From positions 642,807-684,337 of the forward strand of contig CP016202.1 in the NCBI GenBank assembly GCA_003433295.1: DNA of 41,531 nt, in the 5' to 3' direction. The translations under genes and the position numbers were made by a program. This stretch comes from Eubacterium minutum ATCC 700079 (GTDB lineage Bacteria; Bacillota; Clostridia; Peptostreptococcales; Anaerovoracaceae). Under the pieces are notes generated by a model. It did no database searches and was not told the DNA's origin. It saw only the letters and a program-made list of their open reading frames with translations. This document shows, one piece after another, positions 1 through 7,074 of the stretch; position 1 is the first letter of the stretch; every line of letters starts with the position of its first letter.

Positions 1-768
1 CATGTCGGAATTTTTGCGTCCTTCTTCCACCGCCTTGGAATAATCATCCCTGTACTCTATCACTTCGACACCTTTGCCGCGCAGCATGTCCTTCTTCCAC
101 TGCTTTGCGTCGGAAGACATGTGAACCTTGACTTTGAATCCCAAAAATGCGCTCATGATGCCTATCGACAATCCGAGGTTGCCCGTGGAACCGACCTGAA
201 CGGTGTATTGCGCAAAAAAATTTTTCAAATCTGCAACCTTTGAGTAATCATCACTCAAACTTAACTTTCCGGCTTCAATTGCAAGAGTTTCCGCATGTTT
301 TAAAACCTCATAGATGCCGCCTCTTGCTTTGACCGAACCTGCGATCGCAAGATGACTGTCCATCTTTAGAAGAAGTTTGCCCGGTATGCCGCCACTCAAA
401 CTCTCCGCATCTTCACTCTGTCCACCGGATGCATATGCAGGCTCCGGGTCTTTCCGCCATACCGCGCCATCGCACGCAGTCTCCTGCATCCGCTTTTGCA
501 TATTGGGGATCTCCTTGAGAGGTGATTCTATGAGCCCATGTGTTTCCGCCGTTTCGGGAAAACACTTCTCTATGTAGGGCGCAAACCGTGTAAGCCTTTC
601 CTCCGCATCTGCAATATCCTCGTCCGAAACCACCAGCCGGCACAGTCCTTCGATCAACCGAAACGGCAGGAGTCTGTCGTTTATCCAGAGCGTCTCCTTC
701 TTCTCGGTCACATCGCGAATCGTGGGGTTTTCAGACGCCAAGTTCTTCGCATAATCTTTCATTTCCAT
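1..768 (-). CDS. dsdA: D-serine dehydratase, 5' part (3' end beyond window)
   Basis: PLP-dependent enzyme that deaminates D-serine to pyruvate and ammonia in the cytoplasm. I translated the open frame directly: 256 residues are in the window, the family is about 440 residues, and the C-terminal part lies outside the left edge. The PLP lysine is Lys147 in SVKARGG. The downstream segments [10 protein letters not shown] and [11 protein letters not shown] match DsdA better than other fold-type II enzymes. The start at 768 is ATG with GGAGGGAG about 7 nt upstream; a second in-frame ATG follows two codons later. It lies 84 nt after the nitroreductase with no visible promoter between, so it may be read from the same transcript. 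The identification is firm for the family and good for the subfamily. Confidence 0.88.
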   Translation of the reverse strand, partial: MEMKDYAKNLASENPTIRDVTEKKETLWINDRLLPFRLIEGLCRLVVSDEDIADAEERLTRFAPYIEKCFPETAETHGLIESPLKEIPNMQKRMQETACDGAVWRKDPEPAYASGGQSEDAESLSGGIPGKLLLKMDSHLAIAGSVKARGGIYEVLKHAETLAIEAGKLSLSDDYSKVADLKNFFAQYTVQVGSTGNLGLSIGIMSAFLGFKVKVHMSSDAKQWKKDMLRGKGVEVIEYRDDYSKAVEEGRKNSDM

Positions 769-852
769 ACAGGTCTCCCTCCGAACCGTCCACAGCCGGA
801 GCGCCGCGCACGTCGCTTACCGAATTCGGACTCGTTCCTATTAACTATCCTT

Positions 853-1680
853 TTATCCCTTCAGTTTCTCCGCAGCATATGAAATCAGATACTCCGTATC
901 CGATTCATGTGCAATTCCCGGAACTTTGACTATAAATTCTCCGGACATCCCGCATGCCTTTACAGCGAGGTCAAAATGGCACATGGCAATCCCCAAATCT
1001 ATTTTCTGAAGATCGACGCCGGCTCTGTCAAATTTTTTTTCTTTTTTCTCGTAAAAATGCGCGTACCCGCCGTTTACGACAACACGCCACGGCTGTCTGT
1101 TTGCGGCGGACGGTGCCAGTCTCAGCATCTTAAGCGGAATCAGAAAATCTCCCGCCCGGTTTTCTTTGAGCGGCGAGGAGAAATCGCTTGCGAAAAATAT
1201 GTCTTCAAAATCAAGTCTGCTGTCAGCCTTGACCTTTTTCCTTATAAGAATCTCACGCACGGATCTGCGATCCGCTTTCCCGCCCACGGCAACAACACAC
1301 GGCAACAACTGGTTTTCACCTTTGTGCAGTGCTTTTTCAAGGCTCTCTCTTTTCGTAATATATCCCAGCCATACCGTTCCAAGGCCCAAACGCTGCGCAT
1401 ACAGAACAAAGCTTTCCATTGTGTATCCGAATGCGATTTCGGCAAACGGTACGGTGTGGACCGTTCCGGCAACGTACGCTTTTTCTCCCGTGACAAACGG
1501 TGAGGAAAGATTGAACTCCCCGGCGTCCAGATACCTTAAATCAACATTTACACCAAAGGGATTATCCGCGTCTTTCAAAAAAGACCTGAGCTTTCTCACA
1601 ATCTCATCGGGAAGTCTTTTCCCGTCATAATTCCTTACGCTTTTGCGTTGTTCGATTGCATTCAGAACATCATAATCCAT
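853..1680 (-). CDS. Nitroreductase family protein (TM1586-type)
   Basis: Predicted FMN-binding oxidoreductase of 275 residues. It fits the two-lobed putative nitroreductase group (TM1586-like) rather than the shorter classical NfsB group. The N-terminal RKSVRNYD segment is the usual FMN phosphate contact of the superfamily, and APSAANRQPWR around the middle is the second conserved block. The ATG at 1680 has GGAGG five bases upstream, and that ribosome site lies inside the last codons of the AI-2E gene, so the two are translationally linked (11-nt overlap). The substrate cannot be told from sequence. Nitroaromatic or quinone reduction is a family-level guess. Confidence 0.8.
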   Translation of the reverse strand: MDYDVLNAIEQRKSVRNYDGKRLPDEIVRKLRSFLKDADNPFGVNVDLRYLDAGEFNLSSPFVTGEKAYVAGTVHTVPFAEIAFGYTMESFVLYAQRLGLGTVWLGYITKRESLEKALHKGENQLLPCVVAVGGKADRRSVREILIRKKVKADSRLDFEDIFFASDFSSPLKENRAGDFLIPLKMLRLAPSAANRQPWRVVVNGGYAHFYEKKEKKFDRAGVDLQKIDLGIAMCHFDLAVKACGMSGEFIVKVPGIAHESDTEYLISYAAEKLKG

Positions 1681-2905
1681 AGCTGCCTCCGTTTCCGGAA
1701 TTCACTTTTCTCCTTCCGTCGTTTTCTTGCTTTTCGGCCGCTTTCTTCTCGTTTTTCCTATATTCCACGGCTCTCTCAAACCACAGTTTAATCAGGGCCG
1801 CAACAGGAACGGCTCCGATCATTCCGACAAAGCCGCCTATTTTGTTACCGGCAAGCAGGGCCAGTATGACGAGCATGGGGTGAATTTCTATGCTGTTAGA
1901 AAGAAGTTTCGGATTTATCACCGCTCCGTCAACAACCTGAATTATACCTATAATGACCAACCCTATAATCATGGTTTCTATGTTTCCGGTGACAATCCCC
2001 GCCACAAGGGTGAGGCCGTATCCAACTACGGGACCCATATAGGGAATGAGGTTACCTATTCCCACCATGACTCCTATCATTACCCCGTAAGGCATTCCGA
2101 TTACGGTGAAAGCTATGCTCACAAGCACCGCCATTACCAGCGCATCTGTTACTTCTCCCCTGAAATAGCCGCTGAAAACCTCATCAACATCTCTATAAAT
2201 ATAACTTATCCTGTTGTTCGCTTTCTGCGACCACATGGTTCTCACCACACTGCCCCAGTATTTCTTCAGGTTCGGACCGTCCAGTAAAAAGTATACCGCA
2301 AACAAAAGTGAAAACATCATGGTGCTCGCACCTGCCGCAATGCCCGCAAACATCGACGGCAGCCCTCTTGTCCGGTTCAATATCTCGGTAGCCTTACTGA
2401 CAAGCGTTTTTTCAAATTTAAGCAGATATCCCTTTTCTATATTTAAATCGTTCAGCCAGTTCCTGAAACTGTGTTCAAAAGCCTTCGCCTGATCTATGAC
2501 GCTGTTGACCAAAGTATTTACGCTGTCACCGTTGATTCCGGTAATCTGTTTGGTTATCGCAAATGCCACCATAGAAATTGCCGTCACCAGAATGACTATG
2601 AATATGATGATAGTTATCACCGCGGCGATCATATGATTTCTCCTGGCGTCTTTACTCCCGAAGCCCGTCCCGGCTATCCGCTTTTCCATGGCTCTGCAAA
2701 TCGGATAAAGTATGTAGGCAAGCACCGCCCCTATCAGCATCGGTTTTATTATATTTCCTATCCAACCCACCGCCTTGAACAATCCCGTCCCGATAACCTT
2801 ATACTGTCCCAAAATCAGAATAAGACCATAGGCTACCCCTACGGTCAAAATCACATAAACCGATATCTTGAAATATTTTTTGTCCAACTTCTCCAGGAAC
2901 CTCAC
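1670..2905 (-). CDS. AI-2E family transporter (UPF0118)
   Basis: Integral membrane protein of 411 residues with about eight hydrophobic segments, and a glycine-rich loop region near residues 270-310 typical of the AI-2E/YdbI/YtvI family. Members are exporters or antiporters of varied substrates. Autoinducer-2 export is established only for a few, so the name should not be read as function. I chose the GTG at 2905, preceded by GAGAGGTC; an upstream TTG at 2923 would add six residues but has a poorer ribosome site. The C-terminus is rich in Lys, Glu and Asn, hence cytoplasmic. It lies behind the leader at 2941-3156 and overlaps the nitroreductase gene. Confidence 0.85.
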   Translation of the reverse strand: MRFLEKLDKKYFKISVYVILTVGVAYGLILILGQYKVIGTGLFKAVGWIGNIIKPMLIGAVLAYILYPICRAMEKRIAGTGFGSKDARRNHMIAAVITIIIFIVILVTAISMVAFAITKQITGINGDSVNTLVNSVIDQAKAFEHSFRNWLNDLNIEKGYLLKFEKTLVSKATEILNRTRGLPSMFAGIAAGASTMMFSLLFAVYFLLDGPNLKKYWGSVVRTMWSQKANNRISYIYRDVDEVFSGYFRGEVTDALVMAVLVSIAFTVIGMPYGVMIGVMVGIGNLIPYMGPVVGYGLTLVAGIVTGNIETMIIGLVIIGIIQVVDGAVINPKLLSNSIEIHPMLVILALLAGNKIGGFVGMIGAVPVAALIKLWFERAVEYRKNEKKAAEKQENDGRRKVNSGNGGSYGL

Positions 2906-2940
2906 TAAAATATGACCTCTCAAATTCTCACAGTGTCAAA

Positions 2941-3156
2941 CAAACACGACCCAAAATATATTGTTACACTACTCGCATGCACGTGACCCAATAAATCCGA
3001 CGTGAAGTTATTGCGTCAGTTACTGTCTGAAGATTACTGACCGTATCGGAAAACAGGCATGCATACCTCAACAGGTATACGGATAACCGATCAGCTGATC
3101 GTGCAGGCTTTTTCTTTGATATGTATAAGTTTAAATCTTGCGGTATTTTATGTCAA
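2941..3156 (-). promoter_or_regulatory. Promoter and about 200-nt leader, copy 1 of a duplicated unit
   Basis: On the minus strand a -35 TTGACA (3151-3156) and a -10 TAAACT (3128-3133) are separated by exactly 17 bp. The leader down to the AI-2E gene contains a GATCAGCTGATC palindrome, a GTATACCT/AGGTATGC hairpin, and blocks shared with the leader at 4237-4456: TAAACTTATA, GCATGC followed by a TTCCGATACG-like block, and TTATTGGGTCACGTGCA. Nothing in it looks coding. The gene-free stretch 2906-3375 contains this leader and the inverted repeat at 3277-3318; I see nothing else there. Confidence 0.6.
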
Positions 3157-3276
3157 CAGTATCTTGCAGCAGAGACAATCAGAATAAAAAATGTGTTAAT
3201 TTGCAAAGTAAGTTCCGGTTTGCGTTCATACGTACATGCTTGATATTGTTCTTTGTTTTAGCCTATTAACTAAAAT

Positions 3277-3318
3277 GGCGGAAAACACTTCGAAATCCAT
3301 TGTCAAAGATTTTCCGCC
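3277..3318 (-). terminator. Long inverted repeat, possible terminator
   Basis: Perfect 9-bp arms GGCGGAAAA and TTTTCCGCC are separated by 24 nt. They sit 58 nt downstream of the 84-residue membrane protein gene. The minus-strand 3' flank is only modestly U-rich (ATTTTAG), so termination is plausible but not certain. Confidence 0.35.
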
Positions 3319-3375
3319 TATACTTCTTAATTTTCCTTTATTGAGATAATCTCACGTAGAAATGTCGCTCTGCAA

Positions 3376-3630
3376 TCATTTAAATAGTATTTTTGAGTTC
3401 ATCAAAACCAAAAGTATCACAAAAATGAAATGATAAGCTGCCCTCTCCTTCTTCATGTTATACCTGTAGCTATACAGAGCCACAAACACAGTCAGCCCTG
3501 CACAGATAAGCAAAAACTTGTCCAAGTACTCAACAGGATCGAACAGCAAGTACAAATGTATCATCGTTTGAAATGCAAACAGCCCTATGAGTAAATAAAA
3601 GCTATCTTCTTTCCTGAAACGCATTTTCAT
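3376..3630 (-). CDS. Small membrane protein of unknown function
   Basis: 84 residues that I do not recognise. A basic N-terminus (MKMRFRKED) is followed by three hydrophobic segments at about residues 10-28, 35-52 and 62-80, with a basic YRYNMKKER loop between the last two. It is therefore probably a three-span membrane protein with the short loop facing the cytoplasm. The ATG at 3630 has AAAGGAGG five to six bases upstream, a strong site, which supports real translation. A longer frame starting at 3684 lacks such a site. It lies between the DUF2712-like gene and the AI-2E leader and could be an accessory or immunity-like partner of its secreted neighbour, but that is only a guess from position. 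Confidence 0.6.
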   Translation of the reverse strand: MKMRFRKEDSFYLLIGLFAFQTMIHLYLLFDPVEYLDKFLLICAGLTVFVALYSYRYNMKKERAAYHFIFVILLVLMNSKILFK

Positions 3631-3801
3631 AGCTTCCTCCTTTGTACTTAAGCACCAAAACACACTGATTAACAGCTTATACATTGTCTCTTGGACACTT
3701 TAATATGTACCGACCCATCCAATAGTGTGTACGTATATTGTATCATGCCGAGTTTTATACATTAAACCTCGTTTTGTCTGTTTCTCAAAGTACACAATCC
3801 T

Positions 3802-4236
3802 CTACTCACGTACTTTCCAGCGACCTCTGACATTGTACCCTGCCGGCTTATCGTTGTTGTCCTCTGCCGTCAGATAGACTTTCCTACCTTTTGCGCTTTT
3901 ATACGCTGTCTGGCTATACCAGCCTCCGCCGCATCTCACCCTTATATAAGGCGAAACATTGATAGCATCTTCGGCTTCAAGCCAAAAGTCGGTCAAAGAA
4001 CCCTTACCTTCTCCTGAGCGAGTCAGAAGAACCGACCAACGATTCGATGCAGGAACATTTCCTCTACGCCAACCATCCGCTTCCTGACCATTTTCCTGAT
4101 TATACGACACCCTGAAAAAGAACGGACGAGACTTTGCAAATACGTTTGAACTTGACACTGTAAGCGCTACACATGCCATGATAAACACCATCAAAACGGC
4201 GACCGTAACCCGGCTTTTCTTTTTTTCTACATTCAT
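3802..4236 (-). CDS. Secreted DUF2712-like protein
   Basis: 144 residues beginning with a clear Sec signal peptide (basic MNVEKKKSR, hydrophobic core to about residue 28, probable cleavage after VFA near residue 34). The mature part is about 110 residues, contains one Cys, and has the pattern WSVLLTRSGEGKGS...FWLE...KGRKVYLTAEDNN...VRGRW. From memory this resembles the DUF2712 family of small exported Firmicute proteins; their role is not established, though some lie beside bacteriocin-type export genes. No transporter or processing gene lies next to it here. The ATG at 4236 has GGAGG about nine bases upstream. It follows the promoter/leader at 4237-4456. Confidence 0.6.
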   Translation of the reverse strand: MNVEKKKSRVTVAVLMVFIMACVALTVSSSNVFAKSRPFFFRVSYNQENGQEADGWRRGNVPASNRWSVLLTRSGEGKGSLTDFWLEAEDAINVSPYIRVRCGGGWYSQTAYKSAKGRKVYLTAEDNNDKPAGYNVRGRWKVRE

Positions 4237-4456
4237 ATGAATATTCCTCCTCTGCCTATGCTTGCACTTGGCTCAACAACTTGCACATGACTCAATAACT
4301 CTTGACCTGTTGAGTCACCACTTACCGAATCGTTAACCGTATCGTATCGGGAAACGACTGTGCATGCCCCGATAGAACATGCGGCTAATGATTCACCTGT
4401 CTGTACAGGTCCCCCCTGATACATATAAGTTTAAATCTTTTAACTTCTTACGTCAA
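4237..4456 (-). promoter_or_regulatory. Promoter and about 185-nt leader, copy 2 of a duplicated unit
   Basis: The minus strand has -35 TTGACG (4451-4456), a 17-bp spacer and -10 TAAACT (4428-4433). This is the same -10, spacing and downstream TATA stretch as the unit at 2941-3156. The leader contains the hairpin ACCTGT-ACAG-ACAGGT (near 4394-4409), a GCATGC block followed by a CCGATACG block, and TTATTGAGTCATGTGCA. These match copy 1 in order, though the sequences between them have diverged. The interval 4237-4780 holds this leader and the tandem repeat at 4564-4761. Confidence 0.6.
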
Positions 4457-4563
4457 CACTTTTCTGCGATCAAGTCTTTTTCCTAAGGCATCAAGTCACA
4501 TACTTGCCCGCCGACAGACGCGGCTACCCGTATATCTTTCCGCAAGATCCGGCAAAAGCGGCC

Positions 4564-4761
4564 GACGCAGATGAGAATAGGGATTAAAGTATGAACGACA
4601 CAGATAAGCATGGAAATTAAAGTACGAACGGCGCAGATGAGCATGGGGATTAAAGTACGAACGGCGCAGATGAGAATAGGAATTAAAATACGAATGACAC
4701 AGATGAGCATGGGAATTAAAATACGAATGACACAGATGAGCATGGGAATTAAAATACGGAT
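4564..4761. repeat. Six tandem copies of a 33-bp unit
   Basis: Six head-to-tail units of exactly 33 bp start at 4564, 4597, 4630, 4663, 4696 and 4729. Each has the pattern GACACAGATGAGCATGGG followed by AATTAAAATACGAAT with a few substitutions. The period is a multiple of three, so both strands stay open, but the predicted peptides (repeats of about MGIKIRMTQMS) have no start with a ribosome site. I treat it as a non-coding minisatellite. It lies between the polyferredoxin terminator and the DUF2712-like promoter. Confidence 0.9.
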
Positions 4762-4780
4762 GGAATGCCCGTCATACCAT

Positions 4781-4806
4781 AAAAAAACAGCCGCGTTTCA
4801 CGACTG
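4781..4806 (-). terminator. Rho-independent terminator of the redox operon
   Basis: On the minus strand CAGTCGTG, loop AAA, then CGCGGCTG forms a stem of about eight pairs including G-U pairs, followed at once by seven T. The stem includes the stop codon of the polyferredoxin gene. Confidence 0.8.
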
Positions 4807-5700
4807 CTTCTTTTCAACTTGCTTTTGCTTTTCAATCTTTTTCCTGCCGATGAGCGATGTGGAAATCGCTCCGTGCGGGCAAGTGTCTATGCACTTTCCA
4901 CACCTGATACACTCCGCGCTTTTCGGCGTCCGGTAGATCTTGACACCCATTTGGCACGCCCTGTGACATGCACCGCACTTTACACATTTCTCGCCGTCTA
5001 TTTCATATTGATACAGCGAAAACTTATTGAAAATCCCGTAGATGGCGCCCAACGGACACAGATATTTGCAAAAAGGTCTGTATATAATGACGGACGCTAT
5101 AACGACGACCGAAAGCACCATAACCTTCCATGTGAACAACGTGCCGATTATACTCCGCAGCCCCGGATTCAAAGCCACCAGAGGGATTCCTCCCGTCAAC
5201 GTTCCGGACGGACATATCAGTTTGCAAAACCATGGTTCGGAGATTCCGAGAGGATTCAGCAGGAACACGGGCAGTATTATGACAAACACGATCAGAATGA
5301 TGTATTTCAGGTATCTCAACTGCCTGTCGCCTTTAAAATCCCTCACCTTTTTAACAAAAGGAATCTTATGGAGCAGATCCTGAATCAGTCCGAACGGGCA
5401 GAGCCAGCCGCACACCAATCTTCCCATCAGGCTTCCTATTATCATAAGTGTGCCGATTACGTAGAAAGAAAACACGAAGTCCCTGTTGCCGATTACCGTC
5501 TGCAACGCACCGATGGGACAGGCTCCGACTGCGCCGGGGCATGAATAGCAATTAAGTCCCGGTACACACACGCCTTTGCTCGGACCTTTGTATATGGTGC
5601 CTTTCATGTAGCCCAGAATATATCCGTTCGTCAATGCCGTGAAGATCACCTGCACCGCAAATCTTATCTTGTTTTTCTTTGTTTTCCCGCAGATTTTCAT
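4798..5700 (-). CDS. Membrane 4Fe-4S polyferredoxin (NapH/MauN-like)
   Basis: 300 residues with several transmembrane helices and cysteine-proline motifs on membrane loops (CGWLCP at 98-102, CKLICP near 159-164, CKYLCP near 211-216), as in NapH/CcoG-type electron-transfer proteins. The C-terminus carries two classical 4Fe-4S sets: C239, C242, C245, C249 and C264, C267, C270, C274, each ending in CxxG/CP form. It probably moves electrons across or along the membrane toward the neighbouring thioredoxin-like protein. The ATG at 5700 follows GGCGGTGG; a GTG at 5739 would overlap the upstream small gene and is less likely. The gene is last in the TlpA, CD1871A, polyferredoxin operon. The true electron donor and acceptor cannot be read from sequence. 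Confidence 0.8.
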   Translation of the reverse strand: MKICGKTKKNKIRFAVQVIFTALTNGYILGYMKGTIYKGPSKGVCVPGLNCYSCPGAVGACPIGALQTVIGNRDFVFSFYVIGTLMIIGSLMGRLVCGWLCPFGLIQDLLHKIPFVKKVRDFKGDRQLRYLKYIILIVFVIILPVFLLNPLGISEPWFCKLICPSGTLTGGIPLVALNPGLRSIIGTLFTWKVMVLSVVVIASVIIYRPFCKYLCPLGAIYGIFNKFSLYQYEIDGEKCVKCGACHRACQMGVKIYRTPKSAECIRCGKCIDTCPHGAISTSLIGRKKIEKQKQVEKKQS

Positions 5701-5711
5701 GGAGCCACCGC

Positions 5712-5891
5712 CTAACCGATCCCTATACACTGTAGACACACTACGCTCGCCTTTGCGAACACCGCCCGCATCTCGCCCCTGTACAAACCCGCAAGCACAA
5801 ATACAATTCCAAGCGCAATCAAAACCATACCTGCTATGCGTTCTTTGCCAAATCTGCCGCTCCGTCCGTTCCTGAATCTGTTATTTTTCAT
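5712..5891 (-). CDS. CD1871A-family CXXC small membrane protein
   Basis: 59 residues: a basic N-terminus, one transmembrane helix around residues 20-38, then a tail ending in CLQCIGIG, which is the hallmark of the CD1871A-type CXXC small proteins of clostridia. The CLQC pair suggests a redox or metal-binding role. The second of two consecutive ATGs (5891) has AAGG five bases upstream and is preferred to 5894. It lies 18 nt after the TlpA-like gene and 11 nt before the polyferredoxin, the usual company of this family. A role as an electron relay between the two is inference. Confidence 0.75.
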   Translation of the reverse strand: MKNNRFRNGRSGRFGKERIAGMVLIALGIVFVLAGLYRGEMRAVFAKASVVCLQCIGIG

Positions 5892-5909
5892 CATAACCTT
5901 GTTTCAGTC

Positions 5910-6500
5910 CTATTTGACCTTTTTGAGCGCTTCTTCGATCTTCGACGCCCAGTCTGCATAGTCGTGCGAACCGAGTACTTTTTCTATGATTTTTCCTTCG
6001 GAATCAACAAAAAATGTTGCAGGCAGCGCGCTTATCGACGTGAGTTCTTCCGCTTCGTTCATCTTCTCCGAAATAACGAGCTGTCTGTATTTTGCTCCTG
6101 CTTTCTTCAGTACGCCTCTTACCTTTTTCAACACATCCTTTGAAGTGTTATTGTCGGCAGTGTCGTGCATTATCCCCATAACACCGACTTTCTTTCCTTT
6201 ATACTTTTCACTGATTTTCTGGAGTTCCGGCATCTCAGCAACGCATGGCGCACAACCTGTGTTCCACACGTTAACGACCGTAAGCCTGTTCTTTTTGAAT
6301 ACGGAAGAATCCACACTTTTACCGTCCAGGTCGGTGGTTTTCATACTCTGAAAAATTCCCCCTCCACTTTTGTTGTCGCTTTTATCCTTTGCCGCTTCCT
6401 TATCCTTGTTTCCACAGCCTGCCAGCGCAAACACTACCAGCAGCGAAATGAGCGCCGCCACTATTTTTTTCATATTTCTCTTATCGACATTTCTATACAT
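5910..6500 (-). CDS. TlpA-like thioredoxin-fold lipoprotein
   Basis: 196 residues. An N-terminal signal ends in the lipobox LAGC (Cys29), so the protein is lipid-anchored outside the membrane. After a charged linker the thioredoxin fold carries the active site WNTGCAPC (Cys83, Cys86) and the cis-proline segment ALPATFF. It should act as an extracytoplasmic thiol-disulfide oxidoreductase, and the adjacent CXXC peptide and polyferredoxin suggest how it is kept reduced. The ATG at 6500 follows AGGAGG by 12 nt; an ATG at 6473 is a possible alternative that would still leave a full signal peptide. The box at 6631-6649 lies upstream, the same as that of the ABC transporter operon. Confidence 0.85.
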   Translation of the reverse strand: MYRNVDKRNMKKIVAALISLLVVFALAGCGNKDKEAAKDKSDNKSGGGIFQSMKTTDLDGKSVDSSVFKKNRLTVVNVWNTGCAPCVAEMPELQKISEKYKGKKVGVMGIMHDTADNNTSKDVLKKVRGVLKKAGAKYRQLVISEKMNEAEELTSISALPATFFVDSEGKIIEKVLGSHDYADWASKIEEALKKVK

Positions 6501-6630
6501 TTTAATAATTATCCTCCTAAACATTATTACTGTATAACTATCGGCACCGGACATTATCAAATCTTTTTCTTTATGCTCAAACAGATCGGATCCGATACCG
6601 TACTTAAGACACTGCTATAATATCATCTCA

Positions 6631-6649
6631 ATATGAATCCTATATGAAA
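6631..6649 (-). promoter_or_regulatory. Direct-repeat response-regulator box upstream of the redox operon
   Basis: The plus-strand reading is ATATGAATCCTATATGAAA: two ATATGAA half-sites spaced 11 bp start to start. This is the spacing OmpR-family regulators use. It matches 16 of 19 bases of the box at 12628-12646, and the sequence beyond it also aligns (GATGATATTAT here, TATGATAAATT there), so a -10 element probably follows at the same distance. Confidence 0.6.
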
Positions 6650-6662
6650 GACAGAAAAGAAT

Positions 6663-6974
6663 TCAAGGTTTTGCCGTTCTGTTAAGCTCGTAATTGATAT
6701 TTTTCAGAAACAAGCGTTCAAACATCATAAACTTATCGCATCCTACGGTTATTTTCTCGCTTTCAGGTCGGAATTCTTCGCATATATGAACGGTTATGCC
6801 GTCTTTGAGCACATCCTGAAATTCCAGATTCTTATCCCTTAATTTCGTCGAAACCGTAAAGTCATCGTATGTACTGCAGCATGCGCGCCTCGTTACCGGC
6901 TCTATGAAAATGTCATTTAACTTCTTTTTTCTCAGATATTCCTTTGCTTTTTCTTCTATTACGATATTCCACAT
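6663..6974 (-). CDS. Small HesB-like / CC-motif protein (tentative)
   Basis: 103 residues, no signal peptide or membrane helix. The start (MWNIVIEEKAKEYLRKKK) and length resemble HesB/IscA-like folds, and a vicinal Cys pair (RRACCSTYDD, near residues 32-33) recalls the CC/Se-motif family in which one Cys may be selenocysteine. Two more Cys follow (HICEEF, VGCDKF). A metal, selenium or iron-sulfur role is a guess; I am not certain of the family. The ATG at 6974 has AGAGGTGA just upstream. It lies 100 nt after the histidine kinase gene and 163 nt before the TlpA-like gene. Confidence 0.45.
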   Translation of the reverse strand: MWNIVIEEKAKEYLRKKKLNDIFIEPVTRRACCSTYDDFTVSTKLRDKNLEFQDVLKDGITVHICEEFRPESEKITVGCDKFMMFERLFLKNINYELNRTAKP

Positions 6975-7074
6975 AAAATCACCTCTCATCCGCCGTTTCA
7001 GAAGCGCCCGCCGTCAGGCAAAAGGTTCCCGGGTATCCGCGGAATCATTTGCATGGGATGTGCAACCTCTCATC

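Noticed and set aside
907-1630. Plus-strand frames opposite the nitroreductase gene
   Set aside because: They are mirror frames of a clearly recognisable minus-strand gene with no ribosome sites and no family resemblance.
1670-2923. Taking the AI-2E family gene as evidence of quorum-sensing export
   Set aside because: The family is functionally mixed and no luxS is in the window, so only the family name is justified.
4233-4424. A 63-codon frame that overlaps the start of the DUF2712-like gene by ATGA, possible leader peptide
   Set aside because: Its ATG lies right beside the predicted -10 element and so upstream of or at the transcription start, it has no ribosome site, and the matching leader at 2941-3156 does not keep the frame.
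4564-4761. CRISPR array candidate
   Set aside because: Pure tandem repeats without spacers; unit divergence is gradual, unlike CRISPR repeats.
4483-4936. Open frames on both strands through the 33-bp repeats, looking like repetitive proteins
   Set aside because: The period is divisible by three, which keeps frames open by default. There is no ribosome site, and one frame runs into the polyferredoxin gene on the other strand.
5701-5739. GTG start extending the polyferredoxin by 13 residues
   Set aside because: It would overlap the CD1871A-type gene end and has no better ribosome site than the ATG at 5700.
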